A stretch of DNA of 64,000 nucleotides from positions 1 through 64,000 of the forward strand of contig DATBQR010000109.1 of NCBI GenBank assembly GCA_036560705.1, given 5' to 3'. Position numbers and translations under genes: made by a program. Shown here piece after piece: positions 49,743 through 58,006 of the stretch. Positions within the stretch are counted from its first letter, which is position 1; every line of letters begins with the position of its first letter. Source of the DNA: RBG-16-66-20 sp036560705 (GTDB lineage: Bacteria; Pseudomonadota; Gammaproteobacteria; Burkholderiales; SG8-39). A model generated the notes under the pieces. It was not told the DNA's origin, did no database searches, and saw only the letters and a program-made list of their open reading frames with translations.

Positions 49743-52037
49743 ATGCAAGAACAACAATACGGCATCGGACAGCCCCTCTCCCGCTTCGAGGACCCGCGCC
49801 TGCTGCGCGGCGAGGGGCGGTTCATCAACGATCTCGCCGTGCCGGGCATGGCGCACATCGCCTACGTGCGCTCGCCGCACGCGCGGGCGCGCATCGCCGC
49901 GGTCGACGCGACCGCGGCGCTGGCCGCGCCCGGCGTGATCGGCGTGTTCACGATAGACGACCTGGAACGCGACGGCGTCGGCACCACCGCGCCGGCGCTC
50001 AAGCGCAGCCGCCCCGACGGCACGCCGATGTTCTGGCGCGCGCATCCGGGCCTCGCCAAGGGCCTGGTGCGCCACGTCGGCGACCCGGTCGCCATCGTCG
50101 TGGCCGAAACGCTGGCGCAGGCAAAGGACGCGGCGGAGCTGGTGGCGGTGGACTACGACGCCCTGCCCGTCACCGATCCGGTGTGGGAGGAATGCCCGGA
50201 CAACGTCAGCAACGTGTTCGAGGTCGGCAACCGCGCGGCGGCGGATGCGGCCTTCGCCGCCGCGGCGAAAATCGTCAAGCGGCGCTACGCCGTGTCGCGC
50301 GTGCACGCCCAGTTCATGGAACCGCGCGGCGGACTCGGCGAATGGGACCGCGGCACCGGGCGCTACACGCTGCACTGCGACGTGCAGTATCCGCACCGCG
50401 TGCGGGAAATCCTCGCCGGCGTCCTGAAAGTCCCCGAACAGCAGATCCGCGTGGTGAGCCAGGACGTCGGCGGCGCGTTCGGCGCCAAGGGCTGGGCGCA
50501 CCTCGAGCACCGGCACGTGCTGTGGCTCGCGAAGAAGCTCGGCCGCCCGGTGAAATGGACCTGCGACCGCAGCGAGGCGCTGCTGGCGGACGAGCACGGG
50601 CGCGACCTGTCCTCGGAAATCGAGCTCGCTTTCGATGCGAACCACCGCATCCTCGCGCTGCGCGTACGCAACGTCAGCGCGCTCGGCGCCTACGTCTCCA
50701 CCGACCGCAACCTGCTGCCCGGCTTCGCCAACCTTGGTTCCCTGGCCGGCATGTACCTGATCCCGGCGGCGCACGTGCACGTCACGGGCGTCTTCAGCCA
50801 TACCCAGTCGCTCGCGCCCTACCGCGGCAACGGGCGGCCGGAAGCGATTTTCCTGCTGGAGCGCCTGCTCGACGACGCCGCGCTGGAACTGGCCGTCGAC
50901 CGCGTGGAATTGCGCAGGCGAAATCTGATCAGGACCTTTCCGTACAAGACCGCGATCACCTTCACCTACGACTGCGGAGACTTCGAAAAGGGACTGGACA
51001 AGGCCCTCGCGCTCGCGGACTGGCAGAATTTCCCCGCGAGAAAAGAGCAGTCCCTGTCAAAAGGAAAACTGCGCGGCATCGGCCTCGCCAACGCCATCGA
51101 GCGCGCGGCATCCCCGAGCATCGAATACGCCGAGATCCGCTTCGATTCCTCGGGCGGGGCGACGCTCGCCGTCGGCACCAAGAGCCAGGGCCAGGGCCAC
51201 GAGACCATGTACCGCCAGATCGCCGGAGAGCGCCTCGGCATCGCACCGCGGGAGCTGCGCTTCGTCGAAGGCGACACCGACACCGTCGCCTGGGGCGCGG
51301 GCACCGGCGGCTCGCGCTCGGCGGCGATCGGCGGCACCGCGCTGTGGCTGGCCGCCGACAAGGTGATCGCCAAGGGAAAGCGCATCGCCGCGCACCTGCT
51401 GGAGGCGGCCGACGCCGACATCGCCTTCGCCGCCGGGCGCTTCAGCATCGCCGGCACCGACCGCGGCGTGTCGATCCAGGAGGTGGCGCGCGCCTCGTTC
51501 GCCTTCGCCGCGCTGCCGAAGAATATCGAGCCCGGCCTGTTCGAGAACGCCACTTTCTCGCCGGCGCAGGAAACCTTTCCGAACGGCACGCACGTCTGCG
51601 AAGTCGAGGTCGACCCCGAAACCGGGGCGATCGAACTCGTCAACTACGTGGTCGTGGACGACGTCGGCACCGAGATCAACCCGCTCACGCTGCAGGGCCA
51701 GATCGTCGGGGGCATCGTGCAGGGTCTCGGCCAGGTCTTGATGGAACAGATCGTCTACGACGCCGAGGGCCAGCTGCTCACCGGCTCCTTCATGGACTAC
51801 GCCATGCCGCGCGCGGGAGACCTGTGCAATGTCGAGATCGGCCACAACGCGGTGCCGACGGCACTGAATCCGCTGGGCGTCAAGGGCGCGGGCGAAGCCG
51901 GCACCGTGGGCGCGCTGGGCGCGGCGATGAACGCGATCGTGGACGCCCTCGGCACCGCCGATATCGAGATGCCGGCGACACCCGAGCGGGTGTGGCGGGC
52001 GCTGCGGAACGGGAAACCGCCGCCGCGGTCGGGCTAG
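49743..52037 (+). CDS. xanthine dehydrogenase/CoxL-family molybdopterin-binding subunit, orphan
   Basis: A 764-residue molybdenum hydroxylase large subunit. The a/b hammerhead domain is about 20-140 and the Mo-cofactor domains follow: QDVGGAFGAKGW, APYRGNGRPEA (form II-type, not the VAYRCSFR of true CO dehydrogenase), GQGHETMYRQI and the catalytic Glu in KGAGEAGTVGA. The partner iron-sulfur and FAD subunits are absent from both flanks, so the complex must be supplied elsewhere or it works otherwise. Substrate likely an aldehyde or N-heterocycle. Confidence 0.88.
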   Translation: MQEQQYGIGQPLSRFEDPRLLRGEGRFINDLAVPGMAHIAYVRSPHARARIAAVDATAALAAPGVIGVFTIDDLERDGVGTTAPALKRSRPDGTPMFWRAHPGLAKGLVRHVGDPVAIVVAETLAQAKDAAELVAVDYDALPVTDPVWEECPDNVSNVFEVGNRAAADAAFAAAAKIVKRRYAVSRVHAQFMEPRGGLGEWDRGTGRYTLHCDVQYPHRVREILAGVLKVPEQQIRVVSQDVGGAFGAKGWAHLEHRHVLWLAKKLGRPVKWTCDRSEALLADEHGRDLSSEIELAFDANHRILALRVRNVSALGAYVSTDRNLLPGFANLGSLAGMYLIPAAHVHVTGVFSHTQSLAPYRGNGRPEAIFLLERLLDDAALELAVDRVELRRRNLIRTFPYKTAITFTYDCGDFEKGLDKALALADWQNFPARKEQSLSKGKLRGIGLANAIERAASPSIEYAEIRFDSSGGATLAVGTKSQGQGHETMYRQIAGERLGIAPRELRFVEGDTDTVAWGAGTGGSRSAAIGGTALWLAADKVIAKGKRIAAHLLEAADADIAFAAGRFSIAGTDRGVSIQEVARASFAFAALPKNIEPGLFENATFSPAQETFPNGTHVCEVEVDPETGAIELVNYVVVDDVGTEINPLTLQGQIVGGIVQGLGQVLMEQIVYDAEGQLLTGSFMDYAMPRAGDLCNVEIGHNAVPTALNPLGVKGAGEAGTVGALGAAMNAIVDALGTADIEMPATPERVWRALRNGKPPPRSG

Positions 52038-52972
52038 GCGCGGAACGGCGGCGGCAGCAGCGCCTGGATCCTCTCCCAGTCGTTGGGAAACAGGCTCAGG
52101 CTGGCGGCGCGGTCCTGGTCGAGAAAGCCGTAGTCGAGCGCGCTGAACTCGTCGCACAGCCGCTGCAGATTGTCCTGCAGAAAGCGCGATGACGGATCCA
52201 GCCCGCGCACCACGCCGAGCCCGGTCGGCGGCGTCGCGATGGTGTGGATGGACAGGTCGGGCCGGTATTTCTTCAGCAGCACCACCAGGCGCCAGATATC
52301 GCCGCTCCAGAACGTCATGACGCGCTCGCGCCGCGCCGTGGTGCGGTCGAGCGGAAAGCAGTCGTGGATCAGGATGGTCGATTCCGGCCCGCACAGGCGC
52401 TCCAGGTTGATGAAGTCGCGCAGGGCGTACTCGAAATGATGCATGCCGTCGATCAGCGCCAGATCGACGGGCAGGCCGCCGAGTTCCGCGCGCACGTCCC
52501 GGCGCGCGAAGAATTCGTCGCTCGTTTCGGAAAATATCCGCACGCCCTCCGGCATCGGAAAAGCGATGGCCGGCTGCGGATCGATCCCGAGCGCCGCGGT
52601 GCCCGGCTGCACGAGGCGCATGGACGCGCCGGTCTCGACGCCGATCTCCACATAAGTGCGGGGTTTCAGGCGCCCATGCAGGCGTTCCAGGACGTGGAAG
52701 TATTCCTCGCCGTGGAGGAACAATCCCACGAGAATCTCGTAGGCGGCGGCCAGCCCCGGGACCAGCTCCAGGGCGCGTTCGCAGAAGCGCGCCGCCCGGT
52801 CACGCTTGCCGGCGCGGCTCGCGGCGAGCGCCGCGGCGCAGAGAAAAGCCGGCTCGGAGGCCCGCGCACGCACCGCGCCGGCGAGAAGCCACAGCGCAAG
52901 CCTGGGATGCCCGGCGCCGAGCAGGGCGCTGCCGCACGAGAACAGCAACTCTGCCCATATGCGTTTCAGCAT
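52034..52972 (-). CDS. SAM methyltransferase (Methyltransf_24-like) with helical N-domain
   Basis: A 312-residue protein. TPR-like helices (about 15-100) precede a class I methyltransferase domain (about 115-260): YVEIGVETGASMRLV is motif I, LALIDGMHHFEYALRDFINLERL and ILIHDCFPLDRTT follow. Similar domains occur in cephalosporin hydroxylase/glycan methyltransferase clusters; no such cluster here. ATG 52972 overlaps the VOC stop by 7 bases. It converges with the Mo-hydroxylase gene, overlapping by four bases. Confidence 0.8.
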   Translation of the reverse strand: MLKRIWAELLFSCGSALLGAGHPRLALWLLAGAVRARASEPAFLCAAALAASRAGKRDRAARFCERALELVPGLAAAYEILVGLFLHGEEYFHVLERLHGRLKPRTYVEIGVETGASMRLVQPGTAALGIDPQPAIAFPMPEGVRIFSETSDEFFARRDVRAELGGLPVDLALIDGMHHFEYALRDFINLERLCGPESTILIHDCFPLDRTTARRERVMTFWSGDIWRLVVLLKKYRPDLSIHTIATPPTGLGVVRGLDPSSRFLQDNLQRLCDEFSALDYGFLDQDRAASLSLFPNDWERIQALLPPPFRA

Positions 52973-53712
52973 CTTTCGGCGGCTTTCAAATGGAATCGCA
53001 CTCCGCAGATATCGGCCGCCGGGCCGGGCGCAGCCGCCTCCAGCTCCACGCCGGCAAACGCCGCCGCCGATCCCGTGCCGGGCAAGAAATGGATCGCGCC
53101 GGCGTCCAGCGCGATGCGGCGGCTTGCGCCGCCCGGGTTCTGCACCGGCCGCTCGAGAATCGCGCCCCACCTGGCGGCAAGAGCCGCGGCGTCCGGGCAT
53201 TCGATCTCGACCGCCAGCAGGCGGCGCGTGACGTCGTCGCGGATGGCGCGCTGCCAGTCCGGGCCGGCGGGTGCATATGGGCCCAGCGGATTCCCGCCGC
53301 CGACGGTGCTGTTGAATTCAATCATCGCGGCGCCGGTGTCCTTCGGATGCAGCTGCACGCCGAAGTAGTCGCCGTGCCGGATCACGTTGGCGGCGCGCAC
53401 GCCGAGGGACTCCGCGCGGCGCTGCCGGCGAGCGGGATCGTCGCAATCCAGGATCAGCATGTAGCCGTAGCGCCCGCCGTGGCGCTCGAGAAAGCGGCCG
53501 GCGGCGGTGCCGGGGCGCGTCGGCGAGACGATTTCGATGAAGCTGCTGCCGACCGGGAACAGCACGTTCTCCAGCCCGTATTTTCCGACGTTCGGATCGC
53601 GGTGGCATTCCTCCAGCCCGAGCAGCGACTTGACGCGGGCGGCTTGCGCGGCGAGGTCGGCGGCGACCAGGCAGATCTGCCGCAGGCGCAGGAAGGACGA
53701 AGGCGACGGCAC
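52966..53712 (-). CDS. VOC superfamily protein (glyoxalase-like)
   Basis: A 248-residue two-module VOC protein (LRQICLVAADLAAQAARVKSLLGLEE; VGSSFIEIVSPTRPGTAAGRFLERHGGRYGYMLILDCDD). The Phe-Ile-Glu-Ile metal-type strand is present in the first half. Ligand unknown. It follows the enoyl-CoA hydratase gene by 6 bases. Confidence 0.8.
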   Translation of the reverse strand: MPSPSSFLRLRQICLVAADLAAQAARVKSLLGLEECHRDPNVGKYGLENVLFPVGSSFIEIVSPTRPGTAAGRFLERHGGRYGYMLILDCDDPARRQRRAESLGVRAANVIRHGDYFGVQLHPKDTGAAMIEFNSTVGGGNPLGPYAPAGPDWQRAIRDDVTRRLLAVEIECPDAAALAARWGAILERPVQNPGGASRRIALDAGAIHFLPGTGSAAAFAGVELEAAAPGPAADICGVRFHLKAAERC

Positions 53713-53718
53713 CGCGGG

Positions 53719-54555
53719 TCAGACGCCCTTGAACACCGGCGCCCGCTTCTCCACGTAGTGCGCGACCCCTTCCTTGAAATCCGCGCTGGCGAAGCTTTTC
53801 TTCATTTCTTCGTCGGCCAGCGCCAGCGCCTCGTTGAAGTCCTGGAACAGGGCCTTCCAGATTTGCGCCTTCATCACCGCCATTGACCGTGGCGACACGG
53901 TCTGCGCGAGCGATCGCGCGTAGGCGAGGACTTCCTGCATGAAGGTTTCCTGCGGGAACACCTTGTTGACCAGGCCGATGCGCTCGGCTTCCTCGGCGTT
54001 CAGCTTGCGCGCCGAAAGCAGCAGGTCCAGCGCCTGCGCCGGGCCGATGAGGCGCGGCAGCAGCCAGCTGATGCCGTGCTCGGCGATCAGCCCGCGCTGC
54101 GCGAAGGAAGTCGTCAACTTCGCGCCGCTGCCGGCAAACCGGATGTCGGCGTAGAGCGCCAGCACCAGGCCCAGCCCCGCGGCCGGGCCGTTCAGCGCGG
54201 CGATCACCGGCTTGCGCGCCTGCAGCAGGTAGCCGAAGCGGCCGCCGTAGTGCGGCCCGACGTCGGGTCCAAGGCCCGTGTGAAAGTCCGGTCTTTCATC
54301 CTTGCCATGCGTGGCGGAGCCGCCGCCCGGCGTGATTTTCTGCAGCAGCTTCATGTCCGCGCCCGCGCAGAACCCCCGTCCCGCGCCGGTCAGCACGATC
54401 ACGCGCACCGCCTCGTCGGCCACCGCGTCCGCGACGGCCCGTTTCAGGCCCTGCCCCATCGCCGCCGTGAAGGCGTTCAGGGAATCGGGGCGATTCAGCG
54501 AAATCACCGCCACGCCGTCCTTCGCTTCGCAGATCACATCTTCGTAAACGCCCAT
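53719..54555 (-). CDS. enoyl-CoA hydratase/isomerase family protein
   Basis: A 278-residue crotonase. Oxyanion-hole strand GAGRGFCAGADMKLL and the second ALNGPAAGLGLVLALYADIRFAG are clear; one catalytic Glu of the 2-enoyl hydratases is replaced in AEHGISWLLPRLIG (Glu retained at AEHG). It acts on acyl-CoA esters in the cytoplasm. ATG 54555 has GGGAGG upstream. Confidence 0.9.
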   Translation of the reverse strand: MGVYEDVICEAKDGVAVISLNRPDSLNAFTAAMGQGLKRAVADAVADEAVRVIVLTGAGRGFCAGADMKLLQKITPGGGSATHGKDERPDFHTGLGPDVGPHYGGRFGYLLQARKPVIAALNGPAAGLGLVLALYADIRFAGSGAKLTTSFAQRGLIAEHGISWLLPRLIGPAQALDLLLSARKLNAEEAERIGLVNKVFPQETFMQEVLAYARSLAQTVSPRSMAVMKAQIWKALFQDFNEALALADEEMKKSFASADFKEGVAHYVEKRAPVFKGV

Positions 54556-54565
54556 CTGGCCTCCC

Positions 54566-54595
54566 TTGGCCGTCCAGCCTACACCCGAATAGAAT
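54566..54595 (+). promoter_or_regulatory. promoter of the TauD/TfdA gene, predicted leaderless
   Basis: TTGGCC (54566-54571), 18-base spacer, TAGAAT (54590-54595). Counting from the -10 box, transcription would begin at 54602, the A of the start codon. No Shine-Dalgarno is present. Confidence 0.5.
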
Positions 54596-54601
54596 CGACC
54601 G

Positions 54602-55471
54602 ATGGCCCTGGCCTTCCGCAAGCTTCACCCGCGCTTCGCCGCCGAGGCGAGCGCGGTCGACCTGCGCGGCGTGGCCGATCGCGCCACGCTGGAGGAGATC
54701 CGCGCCGGAATGGACGAGTACGCCGTCCTCGTGTTCCGCGGCCAGCCGTTCGCCGACGACGAGCAGCTCGCCTTCGCCAGGCGCTTCGACGGCGCGCTGC
54801 ACACGAAAACCGGCGCCGCGGTGGTGAAGAAGAACCGCTTCGGCAACGAGGCGCTCACCGATATCTCGAACGTGGACGAGAGCGGCGCGCTTCTGAAGGC
54901 GGACGACCGGCGGCGCGCGTACGCGCTCGGCAACCGCCTGTGGCACACCGACGCGTCGTTCCAGGATCCGCCGGGACGCTACTCGATGCTGTCGGCGAAA
55001 GTCGTTCCTGCCGTGGCCGCCGACACCGAATTCGCCGACCTGCGGGCAGCCTACGACGCGCTAGACGCCGAAACCAGGGCAAAACTCGAAGGATTGCGCG
55101 CGCACCACTCGATCGCCTACTCGCGGATGGTTCTCGGCTTCGAATTCTCGGCGGCAGAACAGGAGAAACTCAAAGGCGCCGTCCACCCCCTGGTGCGGAC
55201 CAACCCGCGCACGCAGCGCCGGTCGCTGTACCTGGCTTCGCACGCCTCGAAGATCGTCGACTGGCCCGTCCCGGAAGGACGGCTGCTGCTGCGCGATCTG
55301 ACCGAGCACGCGACGCAGCCGAGGTTCGTCTACCGGCACGAGTGGCGGGTCGGCGACCTGGTGATCTGGGACAACCTGGCGACGATGCACCGCGGCCGGC
55401 CGTTCGACGACGTGAGGCACCGCCGCGAGCTGCGGCGCGTGACGACGCTGGACGTCGAAAGCAGCCCCTGA
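54602..55471 (+). CDS. TauD/TfdA family Fe(II)/2-oxoglutarate dioxygenase
   Basis: A 289-residue dioxygenase. Iron ligands His115 and Asp117 (LWHTDASF) and His263 (ATMHRGRPF), with Arg274/Arg278 region (RHRRELRRVT) for 2-oxoglutarate. TfdA-like enzymes cleave aryloxyacetates; TauD acts on sulfonates. The presence of LWHTDASF and MHRGRPFD favours the TfdA side. Starts without Shine-Dalgarno. Confidence 0.9.
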   Translation: MALAFRKLHPRFAAEASAVDLRGVADRATLEEIRAGMDEYAVLVFRGQPFADDEQLAFARRFDGALHTKTGAAVVKKNRFGNEALTDISNVDESGALLKADDRRRAYALGNRLWHTDASFQDPPGRYSMLSAKVVPAVAADTEFADLRAAYDALDAETRAKLEGLRAHHSIAYSRMVLGFEFSAAEQEKLKGAVHPLVRTNPRTQRRSLYLASHASKIVDWPVPEGRLLLRDLTEHATQPRFVYRHEWRVGDLVIWDNLATMHRGRPFDDVRHRRELRRVTTLDVESSP

Positions 55472-55479
55472 GGGCCGCG

Positions 55480-55824
55480 TCAGAGGGCGATGACCAGCAG
55501 CAGAACAGCGATGATGACGAGCAGCCAGTTCTGATCGGACATGCCGCCGGCGGGCAGTGCGTCGATCCGGCCGGCCAGTTTGCCCACCTCTTCGTCGGTC
55601 AACGCATCGATCCGCGCCTGCGCGTCCGCGGGCAGGACGCCGAGCGATTCCAGCTTCTTCGCCACTTCCGGCCGGGCGACGAGCGCCTTGACGCGCTGGC
55701 GTTCCGATTGCTGCGGGACCGCCGCGTCGGTGGACAGCATGTCCGCCCTCGAAGGCGCGGCATAGCCGCCGACACCGAGCGTGCCTGCGATGAGGGCGAG
55801 CGACACGAAATAACGTTTGATCAT
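55480..55824 (-). CDS. PA2779 family protein
   Basis: A 114-residue exported protein: signal peptide, then MLSTDAAVPQQSERQRVKALVARPEVAKKLESLGVLPADAQARIDALTDEEVGKLAGRIDALPAGG and a C-terminal membrane helix (NWLLVIIAVLLLVIAL). This family is usually next to a PA2778-type cysteine peptidase, which is missing here. ATG 55824 follows AAGGAGG. Confidence 0.85.
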   Translation of the reverse strand: MIKRYFVSLALIAGTLGVGGYAAPSRADMLSTDAAVPQQSERQRVKALVARPEVAKKLESLGVLPADAQARIDALTDEEVGKLAGRIDALPAGGMSDQNWLLVIIAVLLLVIAL

Positions 55825-55932
55825 GTTGCCTCCTTGTTGTGCTTCTTTCTTGATAGACACCACAAGGCGATCATGGGTTCGCGCGAAAAATCGGGCAACT
55901 GTCGCCGCGCGCCGACGCAGCAAGGGCGGCGG

Positions 55933-56943
55933 TCAGTCCGCCTTCACGCCGGCGTCCTTTACCACCCGCGTCCAGAGCTTCGCGTCTTCGGCGATGAAGG
56001 CGGCGAACTCCTCGGGCGATTTCGAGGCGGCCGTTTCCGTGCCGCCGCGCTCCAGCGCCTTGCCGACGGCGGGCTTGCCGGCCGCCGCGATCGTGGCGTC
56101 GAACATCCGCTTGACGGCCTCGGGCGGCGTGCCCGCCGGGAAGAAAAACCCGTACCAGAAGGAAATTTCGTATTCGGGCAGGCCGGCCTCCGCCATCCCG
56201 GGCACGCCCGGCATCAGCGCCGTGCGCTCGCGGCTGGTCACCGCCAGCGCCAGCAGGCGGCCGTCCGGGTTCTGCGCCGACTTCACGTGCGACAACACCG
56301 AGGGCGGCGTCGCGAAGGAAAGCTGGATGTCGCCCGCGAGCAGCGCCTGCACCGAGGGGGCGCCGCCCTTGAACGGCACGTGCACCATGTCCACGCCGGC
56401 CAGCCGCGTGAACAGCACGCCGGCCAGATGCGGCGCCGAACCGTTCCCGGAAGATCCGTAATTGAGCTTGCCCGGGTTCTTCTTCGCGTAGGCGATCAGC
56501 TCCCGCAAGGTGGCGACGCCGACGCCGGCGTGCACGGCGACCACCAGCGGCGACGTGCTCACCTTGGTGACCGGCAGCAGGTCGCGCTTCGGGTCGAAGC
56601 CGGGCTTCGGGCTGATGATCGGATTCACCAGTATGCTGGAGGGGCTCGCGATCAGCAGCGTGTAGCCGTCGGGCGCGCTCCTGGCGACGTATTCCGCGGC
56701 GATGCTGGAACCGGCGCCGGCGCGGTTCTCCACCACCACCGGCTGCCCGAGTTCCCTGGAGAGCGACTCCTGGTAGGCGCGCGACACCTGGTCCGCCGCG
56801 CCGCCCGGCGCGAAACCCACCACCAGCTTCACTGCCCGGGTCGGATACGGCTGCGCGAGCGCAGCGCCGGCCATCGGCAACAGTCCAAGCGCCAGCAGGC
56901 ACAGGCGGAATGTCTGGAAAGTCCGGAACGTCCGGTTCGACAT
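55933..56943 (-). CDS. Bug/TctC-family substrate-binding protein
   Basis: A 336-residue periplasmic binding protein with signal ending AGAALAQ, then YPTRAVKLVVGFAPGGAADQVSRAY. No TctAB in the window. The n-region RTFRTFQTFR is encoded by a 9-base triple repeat. ATG 56943 has AAAGGAG upstream. It diverges from an amidohydrolase gene, suggesting a shared organic-acid pathway. Confidence 0.92.
   Translation of the reverse strand: MSNRTFRTFQTFRLCLLALGLLPMAGAALAQPYPTRAVKLVVGFAPGGAADQVSRAYQESLSRELGQPVVVENRAGAGSSIAAEYVARSAPDGYTLLIASPSSILVNPIISPKPGFDPKRDLLPVTKVSTSPLVVAVHAGVGVATLRELIAYAKKNPGKLNYGSSGNGSAPHLAGVLFTRLAGVDMVHVPFKGGAPSVQALLAGDIQLSFATPPSVLSHVKSAQNPDGRLLALAVTSRERTALMPGVPGMAEAGLPEYEISFWYGFFFPAGTPPEAVKRMFDATIAAAGKPAVGKALERGGTETAASKSPEEFAAFIAEDAKLWTRVVKDAGVKAD
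56907..56933. repeat. three tandem 9-base repeats in signal peptide region
   Basis: GGAATGTCT, GGAAAGTCC, GGAACGTCC in direct succession, consensus GGAAnGTCY. The unit is three codons, so gain or loss by slippage would keep frame and alter only the signal peptide n-region of the Bug protein. Confidence 0.7.
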
Positions 56944-56999
56944 GCATGGCTCCTTTCGCACGGTCCGAGAGGATAATCCTAACCGGAGGAGTTTGAACA

Positions 57000-57989
57000 T
57001 TGAAGACGTACGATTTCCACAGCCACGTCATTCCCGAGGCGATCATCGGCGCGATGCGCGCCGAGCCGGCGCTGTTCGGCACGCAGATCGAAGCACGGGG
57101 CGGCAAGCGCTTCCTGGTGCGCGGCAAGCTGCGCCTGGAGCTGGCGCCGGAATTCTGCAGCGCCGACGGCAAGCTGGAGGCGATGGACCGCAGGCGCATC
57201 GATGTCGCGGTGATCTCCCCGGGACCGCAGATTTTCTTCTACGACCTGCCGGAGGCCGACGGCGTGCGCGCGGCGCGGCTGGTCAACGACGGCACCGCCG
57301 CCCTGGTCGCGGCGCGCCCGGCGCGGCTGCGCGGCATGGCGACGCTGCCGATGCAGCACCCGGAAGCCGCGGTCGCGGAACTGGAGCGCGCGGCGCGCGA
57401 ACTGGATTTTCGCGCGGTGGAGATCGCCACCACGGCGCCGCGCGGCGAGATCGCCGATCCGCAGTACCGGCCCCTGCTGCGCCGCGCGCAGGAACTGAAG
57501 ATGACCGTGTTCGCGCACCCGAACACGGTCGGCGCGGGCGCCGGCCGGCTCGCCGACTACTACCTCGCCAACCTGGTCGGCAACCCGCTCGAAACCACCC
57601 TCATGCTGTCGCACCTCATTTTCTCCGGCGCGCTGGACGAGTTGCCGGAGCTGAAGCTGCTGCTCGCCCACGGCGGCGGCTTCGCGCCCTACCAGATCGG
57701 GCGCCTGGTGCATGGCCACAAGGTACGCCCGGAGGCGCGCGCCGCCACCGGCTCCTCGCCGAAGGACTTGCTAAAGCGGCTGTATTTCGACACCCTCACC
57801 CATGATCCGCAGGCCCTGCGCTACCTGATCGACCTGGTGGGCTCGGAGCAGATCGTGCTGGGCAGCGACTCGCCTTTCGACATGGGTGACGAAGACCCGG
57901 CGGGCATGCTCGGCAGCGTGCCGCGGCTGAGCGGCGGCGAACGCGACAATATCTGCGGGCGCAACGCCATGCGCCTGCTGGGCGAATGA
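57000..57989 (+). CDS. amidohydrolase/decarboxylase (ACMSD-like)
   Basis: A 329-residue amidohydrolase-2 enzyme. DFHSH (His7, His9), FAHPN (His173), LAHGGG (His224) and GSDSPFD (Asp290) form the metal site. It resembles 2-amino-3-carboxymuconate-semialdehyde and hydroxybenzoate decarboxylases. The TTG start at 57000 has GGAGGAG 8 bases upstream. It is followed by a Bug gene, a common arrangement for carboxylate uptake plus breakdown. Confidence 0.88.
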   Translation: MKTYDFHSHVIPEAIIGAMRAEPALFGTQIEARGGKRFLVRGKLRLELAPEFCSADGKLEAMDRRRIDVAVISPGPQIFFYDLPEADGVRAARLVNDGTAALVAARPARLRGMATLPMQHPEAAVAELERAARELDFRAVEIATTAPRGEIADPQYRPLLRRAQELKMTVFAHPNTVGAGAGRLADYYLANLVGNPLETTLMLSHLIFSGALDELPELKLLLAHGGGFAPYQIGRLVHGHKVRPEARAATGSSPKDLLKRLYFDTLTHDPQALRYLIDLVGSEQIVLGSDSPFDMGDEDPAGMLGSVPRLSGGERDNICGRNAMRLLGE

Positions 57990-58006
57990 CCTTGGAGCGG
58001 AAAATC

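Noticed and set aside
49743..52037. Carbon monoxide dehydrogenase large subunit
   Set aside because: Active-site motif is APYRGNGR, not VAYRCSFR, and no small or medium subunit genes are adjacent.
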